Shown here piece after piece: positions 35,384-46,913 of a stretch of 64,000 nucleotides of DNA. The stretch's first letter is position 1. The number at the start of each line of letters is the position of its first letter. The DNA lies in contig MCFG01000272.1 in assembly GCA_002104895.1 (NCBI GenBank), positions 30,006 through 94,005 on the forward strand. The letters run 5' to 3'. Position numbers and translations under genes: made by a program. Under the pieces are notes generated by a model. That model did no database searches and had not been told where the DNA came from. It worked only from the letters and a program-made list of their open reading frames with translations. Source of the stretch: Anaeromyces robustus. Its lineage: Eukaryota; Neocallimastigomycota; Neocallimastigomycetes; Neocallimastigales; Neocallimastigaceae.

Positions 35384-37459
35384 TTACTTAAAGCTAGAAA
35401 GAATGCTTTCTCTAAATTTATTCATTAATGTAGTATTTAAATATTTTGTAAAACCATCAGATAAATTATTTTCTGATTTTACATAACTTAATTTTATATG
35501 TTTTCTTTTTATAAGTTCTCTAATACTATGATATTTTAAATCTATGTGTTTTGACTTTGGGTTAATAGTTTCGTTTTCACAGTTGTATATAGCTGCTTTA
35601 TTATCAGTGTTGATTGTAATTGTTTTATAATTAAATCCTAATTCTTTAAAAATATTTTTATACCATAAACAATGCCTAGCACATTCATGTATTCCATAAT
35701 ATTCACTTTCGGCAGTAGAAGTAGCTACACAATGCTGTAATTTTGAATACCAACTTGTAGGAGCAGAGTTCATCATCATTAGGAAGCCTGTAGTAGATCT
35801 TCTTGTTTCTTTATCTCCACCTAAATCTGAATCAACATATACTTTTAAATTTAATTTATCATTATATGAAAATTTTATTCCATAATTTGGTTTACCTTTA
35901 AGATATCTAAAAATTTTTACTAAGTTGTACCAATCCTCATATGTGGGATTATCAGATTTTCTTGAAGCTTTACTTACGGAGAAAAGAATATCCGGTCTTG
36001 TACCTAAAGCGAGATAAAGTAGACTTCCAATAGCTTGCTTGTATTTTGTTGAATTAAATTTTTTGTTTCTTAAATTTTTATATTCTATTGGTATGGTATT
36101 AGATACTGGAGTATACTTATCTATACCAAATTTATTTAATATTTCGTCTAAATACCTTTTCTGGTGAATAAGATAACCATCTTTACATTTTACAAATTTT
36201 ATTCCAATAATAAAATCTACTTCACCTGTATCGGTAGCTTCAAAATTCCTTTTTATTTGCCTTTTTGTTTCACTAATTTCCTCTTTTGTACCGGCTATAA
36301 TAATATCGTCAACATATACTGCTAAAATACATGTTATTTTATTGTTTTTATTTCTTTTTATGTATAAACAAGGATCACTTATAAATCTAGTAAAATTTAA
36401 TTTTATTAATACCTTATTCAAAGTTTCATTCCACATTCTACCAGATTGTTTAAGTCCATATAATGCTCTGTTTAATTTACAATAACCTTTTATCCCTAAC
36501 CCTTCTGGTAGTTCCATATATATCTCTTTATCTAGCTTTGCGTTAAGATAGGCTGCCTTTATATCCATTTGATGTATGTCAAATTTATAATAGACTGCTA
36601 TAGATATAAATATCTTCAACGAATCTTGTTTAAGGGTAGGCGAAAAAGTATATATAAAATCTATACCTAATACTTGTTTATAACCTTTAGCAACTAATCT
36701 AGCTTTATATTTTATTATGTTACCTTCGGCATCTCTTTTATATTTTAAAACCCATCTTGTTGAAATGATATTAGCATTTTTAGGTAATCTATTAACTATT
36801 GTAAATACGTTCATCTTCTTCATATTATTCAATTCCTCTTCAACAGCCTTTAACCATTCATCTTTATCTGGAAGATTAAAAATATCCTGGTAGCAACTTG
36901 GTTCTCTAAAATTATAGTTGTCAATAGATAAGAACGCAAAAGCAAATGCACTTGTTGTACTATCAGTATCGTGTGGGAATTTCAAAATCTTCCTAGGACG
37001 TACTGAATAATCTTCGTCACTTTCGTAATCAAGTTTGTGTTTTAGATTTTGTATTAATAAAGTTTGTATTCCCTGTTTATTATTATTATATCTTTTTGGA
37101 GGATAATGTTTATTTAAATAGTTATCATTATCTCCACGTTTACGTTTAATATTTAGAGAAGAGTTTGTTTTATATTCATATTTATTCTTATTTATTCGTT
37201 CTCTTTCTCTTTTATTAATCTGTTCCTTTTTATTTATTTCTTTTAATTTATTAATTAATTTATCATACTTATTATTACTATTTTTAGAATCATTTATTTT
37301 ATTTTTATTATCATTTTTATTACCTTTTTTATTTAATTTATTTTTATTTGAATTTAAATTATCATTTATTTTTACAACATAAAAATCCTTTTTAAGATTT
37401 TCAATTAATTCATTTTTATCATTTTTATTAATTACAACATTTTTATTTGTAATTTCATA

Positions 37460-37510
<51 letters not shown>

Positions 37511-39988
37511 TATTTCTTCATTTAAATTTGGATTATTATTCAATTTTAGTAATTCTGTATAAATGTTATTACTATCATAAAAATCATCATTAATTTCTTC
37601 ATCCAATTTATTTTTAGCCAAATTATTTAAATTAGCATTATTTACATTTTCATTATTTAAATTATTATCAGAAATTTTATTTAAATTCTCATTATTTATA
37701 TTATCATTGTTTAAATTATTTTCAGAATTACTATTTGAATAAGAATTATTAACTTTTACAGTACCTTTGTTTACATTACTTACTTTTGGATTGTTATTAT
37801 TATTAATTTCCTGTATATTTTTATCCATCTTGTCATTAATATCTTCATTATTTTTATTTATTTCACTTTTAATTTCATCATTGTTTTCAATTACTCCATT
37901 TTTAATGTTTGAATTATAATTATCATTCTCATGATTTACATCCTTGTTATCATTAATTGAATCATTACTTTGAATTAAATCTTTATTATTTTGATTATTA
38001 ACAATTAAAGAAAGTTTCCTAATTAAGTCATTTATTTTGTCATTATTATTTAAATTATTTAAATTATTTAATTGGTTGTTTATAATTAAAATAAATTTTT
38101 GAATTAAATCATTTAATTCACCAATTTGATTCGATTTATTTGAATTGTTTAAATTACTTAATTTGTTTTCATTATTTAAAATATTTAAATTGTCAATTAA
38201 ATTTTTATTATTACTTAAAACATTAATTAAATTTTCAATTGAGTTTTTCTTATCATTTAAATTGTTAATTAAATTATAAGTAATTAATTCATTTGAATTA
38301 TTTAAATTGTTAATTAAATTATTATTATTTAAATCAATGGCTAATTTGTTGTCTAAAAGTGCACTTTTAAAATTTTCTATATTAGGAATATTATTAATTT
38401 TGTTTGTGGATATTAAATAATTTTTATCTTCTATATTATTGTTATTATTATTAGAAATATTTAAATTATTATTGTTTGTATTGTCAATATTATTATTAAT
38501 TGAAATAATTTCTTTTGTATTTTCATTTAATTTATTATTATTATCATTGTCATTTTCCATATCACAATATGGAATAAAGTTTCTAAAATTTGGAATATTA
38601 GAAGGGGCATCTATGTTTCCAGGTTCATCTTCATTAAACGAAACTGCTCTAGAAAGTATAACTTTATTATTAGTAATATCGTATATCCTGTAAGCAGTGT
38701 GGTTTGTTTCATCATATCCTAATAATATTCCAGGTAAGGTAGTGTTAGAATATTTTTCTCTAAATTGCTTAGGAACAAAGAAGTAAGCTGCACAACCAAA
38801 AACTCTAAACTTATTGTAGTTTACCTTTTCTTTATATAAAACTTCAAAGGGTACTTTGTTGTTAATACCTTTATGAGGTAGTCGGTTATGTATATAGTTA
38901 GCTGTCCTTATAGCGTCTTCCCAAAACTTATGATTTAACTTTGCATCTTCTAGCATTGCATTTGCATTTGATATTAATGTTCCATGAAGACGTTCTACTC
39001 TACCGTTCTGTTGGGGGTTGTAAGGAACTGTTGTTTGATGTATTATTCCAGTTTCGTTAAAGAAGTTATTAAAATTGCTGTTAACAAATTCAGTTCCATT
39101 ATCAGTCCTAATATTTTTAATTGATTTGTTGAAATAATTCTTTACCATACTAAACCAGATAGTAAATTTATTAAAGGTTTCACCTTTATTCCTTAGAAAG
39201 TATACCCAACTATATCTTGAGTAATCATCTAATATTGTTAATATATATTTATTACCATATATGGAATAGTCTGGAATATAGACTAAATCCATATGTATTA
39301 ATTCAAATATATCTTTACTTTTATTTTCAGAAAGCGGATATGGGAAATTCTTTAGTTTAGACTTAATACAAATCTTACAGTTTTTATTTATACTAATTTT
39401 CTTTAATTTATCTTTAATTTTATCGATATTAAAGTGACCCAGTCTTCTATGCCAAAGTCTAAGATCTGAGTCCTCTATAGCTTCTTCTATGTTATAACAG
39501 GACACTCCATTATCGAAATTTATATTCTTATTTGAAATAATGATTTTATATACTTTTGTTTTACTCGCTTGCGAAGTGAATATTCTTTTATTTTTATTAT
39601 TATATAAGGCTGCATAATTTTTATCTTTGTATTTATAAAATACAGTCTTATAGTTATCTTCACTTAGGTGGTTTATTGAAAGAAGACATCTTTTGAATGT
39701 AGGTATATATAGAACATCATTTAAAATAATTTCGTGCCCATTGATGTGTCCTATAAATTTACCTATCTTTTTCGAAGTTACAAAACCACCATCTGCAAAA
39801 TGTATATTTATGATATGATCTTTTATGTTGGTTAGTTTATTTATATCATTGATCATATGGTATGACGCACCAGAATCTAGAGTCCAAACTGTTACGTCAT
39901 TTTTATAAGGATAATAAATATCCTTTTCTTGAATATTATCGGCAGTATAATATTCTAATTTTTGTTTTGGTATACTGCCATTATCTAA
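35384..39988 (-). CDS. pol: Copia C pol polyprotein (protease, integrase, RT, RNase H)
   Basis: The ORF from the Met at 39856 is 1490 residues, but the frame is open up to the slippery site, adding 44 residues that include the protease centre WTLDSGASYHM. Residue numbers below count from that Met. GAG-pre-integrase is LWHRRLGHFN with CKIC (135-163). The integrase triad is D190, D252, E288 (DD35E). The RT has YVDD at 1181-1184. RNase H has D1342, E1385 and D1418, and the C-terminal HIDLKYHSIRE is typical of copia. Between integrase and RT (about 430-950) lies a linker of over 500 residues that is mostly Asn, with Leu/Ile/Lys, far longer than usual. Expected to be made only as a Gag-Pol fusion by -1 frameshifting. 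Confidence 0.95.
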
Positions 39989-39994
39989 AAATTT
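39985..39994 (-). promoter_or_regulatory. -1 ribosomal frameshift site between gag and pol
   Basis: The gag frame ends A-AAT-TTT-TAG on the minus strand. A-AAT-TTT fits the canonical slippery heptamer X-XXY-YYZ in register (39994-39988), with the gag stop immediately after it. Slipping back one base reads TTA-GAT-AAT and joins the open pol frame. A downstream stimulatory structure was not identified. Confidence 0.8.
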
Positions 39995-41043
39995 TTCTTT
40001 TCATTAGAATTTTCCTGCTTTTCTTCATCGTTATAATTAGTTGTTAAGGCATTATCGTATATTTCATTATAACGTTCTTCTATATCGCTTTCTTTTGCCT
40101 CGGCATTATCCGCTTCATGGTAGTTATGTCTTCTTCTTCCTTTTGTTGTTCTTTTATTGCTATCTTTATAATTAAACCTTTTGTATTTATTATTATAATA
40201 CTTTCTGTTATAATTATTGTTTTGTTTTTGTTTACAATTTTTAGCTTTGTGTCCTATTTCACCACAGTTGAAACATTTTAAATTTCTATTATAGTAGTTA
40301 TTATTGTTGCTGTTATATTTATGTTTATATTTATTATAATTCCTAACTCCTGAATAGTTAGCCTCGGTCTTTGTTTGATTAGTTCTTAGTTCTTTCAAGA
40401 ATTTTAACCTTGGAATAGTCTTCTTTAAATGCTCGCAGCATTCTTCCCAATCTTCCTGATAACTAATAATATTAGTTTGTTGAATGATATCATATGGGAG
40501 TGCGTTATATAAATAATTAAATTTATTTTCATTATTTATATCTACGTTTAATTCAATAAGTTTACTAAAAATTATTTCCATATTTGAAAGGAACATCTCA
40601 AAATCATCCTTTTTATTATACATCATAGAATCTAATTTTCTTTTATATTTTAGTTTTCTCTCTTCTTTCCCTTCTTGATATGTTGATTCTAATAATTTCC
40701 AGATTTCAAAAGCGGTTTTAGATTTGAAGTCTATTTTATTTTTATTGTTATCATCTAAATTTACGTTTATATACCTTTTAGCTTTTATATCATTTTTAAA
40801 CATAGCTTCTGTAACAGAAGGAGAAAAATATAGATCAGAAGTTCCTTTAACTTTGATACAAGAATTTTTATATTCACTGTCTGTTATTTTGATTTTCTTT
40901 AACTTCTCTTCATAAATATATGAATCTAGACCTTTTGATGTTAATAACAAGTCCATATCAGAGGCCCAGATAGGATAATATTCACTGTTTACTTCTCTTT
41001 TATTTGTAACAACATTTATAATTTCTAAATCCTGACTAGCCAT
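39985..41043 (-). CDS. gag: Copia C gag (capsid/nucleocapsid)
   Basis: 352 residues. The N-terminal part (MASQDLEIIN...YYPIWASDMDLLLTSKGLDS) is the copia gag fold, followed by the helical region FEIWKLLESTYQEGKEERKL ... NKFNYLYNALP. The basic C-terminal part holds one CCHC zinc knuckle, CFNCGEIGHKAKNC, for RNA packaging, then an acidic tail ending NEKKNF at the frameshift site. The protein assembles the virus-like particle. It starts 146 nt inside the PBS. Intact. Confidence 0.92.
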   Translation of the reverse strand: MASQDLEIINVVTNKREVNSEYYPIWASDMDLLLTSKGLDSYIYEEKLKKIKITDSEYKNSCIKVKGTSDLYFSPSVTEAMFKNDIKAKRYINVNLDDNNKNKIDFKSKTAFEIWKLLESTYQEGKEERKLKYKRKLDSMMYNKKDDFEMFLSNMEIIFSKLIELNVDINNENKFNYLYNALPYDIIQQTNIISYQEDWEECCEHLKKTIPRLKFLKELRTNQTKTEANYSGVRNYNKYKHKYNSNNNNYYNRNLKCFNCGEIGHKAKNCKQKQNNNYNRKYYNNKYKRFNYKDSNKRTTKGRRRHNYHEADNAEAKESDIEERYNEIYDNALTTNYNDEEKQENSNEKKNF

Positions 41044-41189
41044 TGGTTTGTTTATTATTTATTTTAAAATTTATTATATTCGATAATTATTTATTGTATT
41101 TATAATTATTTACTTTATATTAAACAACACAATATTAAAATTTATTTAAAAACACTTTTAACACTATAAAAATAATAATAGAGTCGAAC

Positions 41190-41203
41190 TGAGACTCTTA
41201 ATC
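41190..41203 (-). promoter_or_regulatory. Primer-binding site of copia C, matches tRNA-Lys(CUU) anticodon arm
   Basis: Directly after the 5' LTR the minus strand reads GATTAAGAGTCTCA, the complement of TGAGACTCTTAATC. This is the anticodon stem-loop of a eukaryotic tRNA-Lys with anticodon CUU rather than a tRNA 3' end. The same PBS follows the LTR of copia D at 48631. Confidence 0.75.
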
Positions 41204-41499
41204 TTTTAAAAAAATATTTTTTTTAAAATGAGATGATCTCGATTCTTGTTATATTTTATTTATATTTTTATTAATAAATTTTTCTCTAACAATTAATATT
41301 ATTACATTACATGTATATATATATTATATCTTGTTATATTAGTATAATATATTGTATATGTAAAATTTAATGTACGTCATACATGCGCCACATATTATTT
41401 ACATACCAATATTACAAATCATATAATTTAAATAATATAAATATATTATAAGTTATTACTATGATAAAATATTTATAATATTAAACTTTATTTCTAACA
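41204..41499 (-). repeat. 5' LTR of copia C (296 bp)
   Basis: Uninterrupted reference copy. Minus strand starts TGTTAGAAATAAAG and ends AATATTTTTTTAAAA right before the PBS. It contains the GAGATCATCTC palindrome near its 3' end. Confidence 0.92.
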
Positions 41500-41694
41500 T
41501 AATTTTTTTAAATTTTTTTTTTTTTTTTTCATTTTTTTTTTAAAATTTAAGGAATATAAAACTACCAACCAACTCTAAAAATACAAAAATACAAAATTTC
41601 CACAAAATTGTCAAAAATTAGTTTTGTTTTTAATTATTACATGCATAATTAAACTTTTTTTTTTTTATTTTTTTATTTTTTTATTTTTGTAATT

Positions 41695-41745
<51 letters not shown>

Positions 41746-41750
41746 TTTTA
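41500..41750. repeat. Right copy of the long direct repeat flanking copia C
   Basis: Begins at the base after the 5' LTR and repeats 34073-34433. It ends in an (ATTT)n tract followed by unique TCTTGAATATATTAAT. Confidence 0.85.
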
Positions 41751-42784
41751 TCTTGAATATATTAATTTATTAATTAATTATAGTATTATTAGAATATATA
41801 TTTAAATATATAAAAAATTAATTAAAAAATTAATTAAAAATAAAAAAATTATTAAATAAAATTAATAATTTTTTTTATTTAATAATTAACGGAATAATAA
41901 AAATTCTAATCATTGGTAATAGTAATGTTGATGAAAATTTTATATTTAATAAAGTTTAAAAAAAAATTTTTATTATTTAATTTATTATTAATTATTAATT
42001 ATTAATTATTATAAAATTACCAAAAAAAAAAAAAATTTTTTTCATGTTTTGAAATAAAATAAAATAAAATAAAATAAAAAATAAAATGGTATATAAACAA
42101 TTTGCACATTCTATTAACAAAAAATAATTTATATGCTTTAAAATAATAAAAAATGTTAATAATAATGTGCTTTTTAAAATCCTACCTCAAAACAAAAAAT
42201 GTTAAAATAAAAAAAAATAAAATAATTTAATAAATATATAATATATATAATAGTATTTATTTACTTATTTAATAATTTCAATTTCATTTTTATTATTGTT
42301 TTTTTTTTTTTTTTATTTTTTTAATATTTTTATGTATTCTTATATGATTCATATGTTTTTTTTTTATTTTTCCTTATTTTAACATTTAACATTTAATATT
42401 TAATATTTAATTCTTCCATTTATTCAATCATTTATTTATTTATTTATTTATTTATTTAATCTTTAATTTATTTTTGCCATTTTTATTTATTTATTTATTG
42501 ATATATTGTTCATTAAAACAGAATTATTGGCTTTTTTTTCCGAAAAAAAAATATTAATTTGTAATAACAAATTAGTAAATAAATAAATAAATAAAAAATA
42601 AATAAATAAATATATAAATAAACAATTAATTTATAATAAAATAGAATAAAATAAAAATAAAAATGTTTAGGCTTAGATGAAATGTAAGATTCAATAAATA
42701 AATATATAAAGGTATTACATACAATTACATACATAATTTATATTTATATTATCATATTGTATTCTATTATTATTATTTTTTTTA
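41751..42784. other. AT-rich intergenic DNA
   Basis: A/T low complexity and ATTT/AAAT tracts (42427-42500, 42577-42620). The minus-strand open frame 42513-42734 is a translation of these and is rejected. Confidence 0.4.
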
Positions 42785-42794
42785 GTTCAGTTCA

Positions 42795-43287
42795 GTCAAA
42801 CCAGTTTTTATCCTGGTTGTTAAGGCGTTGTCTTAGCATACATAAGGTCTCTGGTTCGACCCCGCGGGTCTGATGTTTCCTCTATGTGGGTTTTTCATCA
42901 GGACTTGTTCGACCGCCAGGTTAAGTATTGTCCTTCCTTAATTATACCAAACTTCTTAATTTAATAATTTATTGTACTGCCTGACACTTATAGTCTTTAA
43001 TATTGTTTCTTTGAGAAAATCCAACCTGTACCAATCAATAACGTAGAATAACCAAGTGAATTAGAATCACGTGACCATTGGGCTTTTCATCAGCCTTGTT
43101 TGAGGTTTGTCGGGCACCGAGAATGTGTGGCTTGCGGATATAAATTCAGCAATTATTGTACATGATTGGGAAAGCCGAAGCTGACTTTCAGTATGGCAGT
43201 CCATGAGGGACACACTACCACCTAATTATTAGGGAGTGGGCTTACTGCTTCACATTAGGGAAGGTCAAAGAAGCATACCCCGGTCAT

Positions 43288-43327
<40 letters not shown>
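42795..43327 (+). mobile_element. tRNA-derived SINE, 533 bp
   Basis: Bounded by a 10-bp target duplication GTTCAGTTCA (42785-42794 and 43328-43337) and ending in a 37-nt A tail (43291-43327). The head (42795-42872) is tRNA-like. It has an A-box-like TGGTTGTTAAGG (42814-42825), an AGC anticodon context (GTCTTAGCATACATAAGG) like tRNA-Ala, and a B box GGTTCGACCCC (42853-42863), giving an internal Pol III promoter. The body is about 420 bp of unusually G/C-rich sequence with no ORF. Such elements move with a partner LINE's reverse transcriptase; no LINE is in the window. A perfect target duplication and intact A tail indicate recent insertion. Confidence 0.88.
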
Positions 43328-43330
<3 letters not shown>

Positions 43331-43337
43331 CAGTTCA

Positions 43338-43400
43338 TCATTTATATCATCATCATTATTATAAATAACTCTTTTTCAATACTACAATTATCATAGTTAA

Positions 43401-43439
<39 letters not shown>

Positions 43440-44420
43440 ACAACAACAACAAGTGTAAATGATTATTTTTTGTAATCTTTCCATTTTTTTAAAGTTTTAA
43501 AAAAAAATTTGTATTTAATTTTAATTAAAAGTTAAATTATATTTAAATATATAAAAAAATAAAAATAAAAATAAAAATGAAAAAAATAAACAAAAAAAAT
43601 AAAAAAAAAAGAAAAAAAGAACTTTTAAAAAAATATAAAATGTAAAACAATAAATATCAATATTAATATTAATATATAATATTAATATATAATATCAATA
43701 TAAATATATAGTATTATAATCTATTACACAATATATTATTTAATTATAATTAGGAAAAAACAATTATGTGGCTTTAATATTACATATAACATTACATAAA
43801 TACATTAATTTACATTTTATATTATATATTTCAAAATCACAATTAACATTAACATATATAAAATTATATTAATTAAAATATTGGTACAAAATGATTTTAT
43901 TGATTATATGAGGCTAACGTTTATAGTTGTAAATTATTTAAAATTAATAATAATTAATAAAGAAACTTTGTATATTATAGAAATAAAATTTAAACTTTTT
44001 AAAAAATAAAATAAAAAATAAAAAATAAAAAATAAAATTGATTAATAAAATAGGACTTAATTAATTAATTAATTAAATTATTAATTAAATAATTAATTAA
44101 TAAAACAAAAAAAATAAAGAAAGAAAAGAAAGAAAGAAAGAAAAAATAAAAAAAATAAAAATGATTACAAATAAAAGTTGTATATAAAAGGAACAATAAA
44201 TTCTCAATATAAATAAAAAAAAATTTTTTTTTTATAATATAAAATTTTATAAAAAAAAATAAAAAAAAATAAAAATAAAAAATAAAAAAAAAAAAAAAAT
44301 AAAAAAAAAATAAAAATAAAAAATAAAAAAAAAAAAAAAAAAAATTCATAAATAGAATAGAATAATTATCCAAAATCATAAATTTATATATTTATTATTA
44401 TAAATCTATTATAAATCAAA
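43338..44420. other. AT-rich intergenic DNA, promoter of the deacetylase gene
   Basis: ATT run at 43408-43435, GAAA repeats near 44121-44145, A-rich leader to 44420. The minus-strand open frame 44065-44379 is Phe/Tyr low complexity and is rejected. Confidence 0.4.
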
Positions 44421-44643
44421 ATGCGTTTCACAAATACTCTTCTTTTAGCACTTGCTTCTGGTAAATAAACTAATCCAAATTATTAATTGATTAATTTAAC
44501 AATAAATTGATAAAAAAGATAAAATTAATATATAATTGTGTTATTAAAGTATAATAATAACAATTACAAAAGAAAAGTATTAAAAAAAAAAAAAAAAAAA
44601 ATTGGGTATAATAAATTTTATATATATATTAATTTATACATAT

Positions 44644-44678
<35 letters not shown>

Positions 44679-46094
44679 AGAGAAAGAAAATTCAAAATAT
44701 AATAATCAATAATTAATAATAGAAATTAATTAAAAAGATAAATGAAATTCGAAAATTCTTATAATTACAAGTAAAATAAATAAATTAATAAATATGAAAA
44801 TGAAAAAATATGTAAATTAATAATGGAAAAAATGACTAAAAATAAAATAAAAGAAAAGAAAAGAAAAGAAAATGAATTGGAAAATAACAAAAAAATAAGA
44901 TAAAAAAAATTAATAATAAATGTAAAAAATGAATATTAATATGATGTTTTAAATAATAGAAATATTAAAATATTAATAATTTTTATATAAACAAAATTAT
45001 ATAAAAATATAAATAATTTTTATATAAACAAGATAATAAAATAAACTATAAAAAATATATATATATATAAAATAAAATAAAAAATTATTTTTATCAAATA
45101 TTAATATATATCTATCTATTTATATGTATATATTATATATATATAATATTATTAATATTTATATTTTTATTTAGTTATGTCTGCTAATGCTGCAGAAATT
45201 TTTTCTTGTACTGTTCCAAATACTATTGCTTGGACTTTTGATGATGGACCATACGAATTCACTAATGAATTACTTGATACTTTAAAGGCAAATAATGTTA
45301 AAGCTACCTTCTTTATCAATGCTCAAAATTGGTGGCCAGATTTACCAGAAGATCCAGCTAAGAAAGGTATCATTAAAAGAATTTGTGATGAAGGACATCA
45401 AGTAGCATCTCATAGTTGGAATCACTGGCAAGATCCATCTAGACCAGGTGAAAGTATTGAACCAGCTACTCTTGATCTTACTAAGCAAACTTTAGATCCA
45501 TTAGCTGATCTTATTCAAGAACAATGTGGTTTCCGTCCAACCTACTTCCGTGCTCCAAAAGGTGAAATTCTTCCATCTACCGTTGAATTTGTTGAAACTT
45601 TAGGTTATAAAATTATTAAATGGGATACAGATACTCTTGATTGGAATACTTCTTATCCAACTCCAGAAGATCCAAATCATCAAGATCCAGCTAGAAGAGT
45701 TAAAGAAGTTAAGGAATTTTTAACTGCTGAATTCAGTCAAAGAAGACCAAGTTATTTAATTTTAGATCATGATGTTAAGGAACACACCGTTAAAGTAATT
45801 GTACCATGGCTTATTCAAAATAAACCAGAAGGTTATCAATTTGTTACAGTTGCTGAATGTCTTGGTGATAATGCTGAAGGTGGTGCTAGTAGAGCTATTG
45901 CTGCAGGTAGTAATACTATGGTTGCTCCACAACAAGAAAGTTTACTTACTGCTAATAACGTTAATACTACTGATACTACTACTACTACTAATGTTACTGA
46001 ACCAGTTGAACCAACTAGTGGTGTAGAATCTTTTTCATTTAATTTCTATCTTCTTTCTGCTTTAATATTATCTAGTATATATATGTTATTCTAA
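44421..46094 (+). CDS. Polysaccharide (chitin) deacetylase, CE4 family, GPI-type
   Basis: Exon 1 is 44421-44460 and exon 2 is 45175-46094. The 714-nt intron (GTAAATA ... TTTAG) is phase 1 and joins into a 319-residue protein. The signal peptide MRFTNTLLLALASVMSANA spans the junction. The NodB domain has all five CE4 motifs: TFDDGP, HSWNH, RAPKG, DTLDW and LDHD, i.e. the catalytic Asp pair, the metal-binding Asp-His-His triad and the catalytic His. The enzyme removes N-acetyl groups from chitin to give chitosan in the wall. A Thr/Asn linker (NTTDTTTTTNVTEP) and a C-terminal hydrophobic tail (FSFNFYLLSALILSSIYMLF) fit GPI anchoring. Codon use is strongly selected compared with neighbours, suggesting high expression. 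Acetylxylan esterase is the alternative CE4 activity; GPI anchoring favours a wall role. Confidence 0.92.
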
Positions 46095-46876
46095 ATTTAA
46101 TTATAAATTTAAAAATGAATAATAATATTTTTTTTTCTTTTTTTTTTTTTTTTAAAAATATTATTTTTCATATTTAATTATAATTAAAATTAAATAATAT
46201 TAATAGCATAAATAGATAAAACAATAAAGCAAAAAAGAAAAAAAAAAAAACTTATAGAAATATATATTAATAATAGTTATATGAAAAACAAAAAAAATTC
46301 ATATAACTATATAATTTAATATAATATAATAAAATAATAATAATATTAATAATATTAATAATAATATATAAATCAAATTAAAGAAACGAAAAAAAAAAAG
46401 CAATTATTTTTTTTTTTTTGTTATAGGATGATATTATTATTAATTATTAATTATTAATAATTATTATTATTAAAAATAATTAAAAATAAATTATAGAGAA
46501 ATAATGATATAAAAATAAAAAAAATAAAAATTTTTTATCATTAAAATTTATTTAAAGATTTATAATATAATATATAATTAATAATTAATAAGAAAAAAAA
46601 ATAATCATAATAATCTTATAAAATAAAAATAAGAAATAAAATAAAATAGAATAAAATAAAAATATTATATTATATTATTATATATTATAATAAATAAAAT
46701 AAAATAAAATAAAATAAAAGTTTAACATAAAATAAAATGTTAAACAAAAAAAAAAAAAACAAAAAACAAAAACGAAAAAAACGGCTTATAACTTATAATA
46801 ATAATCTTTGAAATTTACTGATTTATTGATTTATTTAATAATAATGAAAAGGAAAAACGAATTTTTTGTTTCTTTG

Positions 46877-46913
<37 letters not shown>

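Larger units (their letters stand above)
34434..41499 (-). mobile_element. Ty1/copia retrotransposon C, nearly complete
   Basis: Order on the minus strand: 5' LTR (41499-41204), PBS (41203-41190), gag (41043-39985), -1 slippery site, pol (to 35384) with protease, integrase, RT and RNase H in copia order, polypurine tract (35376-35365) and 3' LTR (35364-34434), which is interrupted by a 630-bp insertion. All catalytic residues are present and neither ORF is broken, so the proteins look functional. Apart from the insertion the two LTRs are nearly identical, so the element is young. Confidence 0.93.

Noticed and set aside
44065-44379. Phe-rich minus-strand open frame, 104 aa
   Set aside because: Made of A-runs on the plus strand; no complexity or start context.
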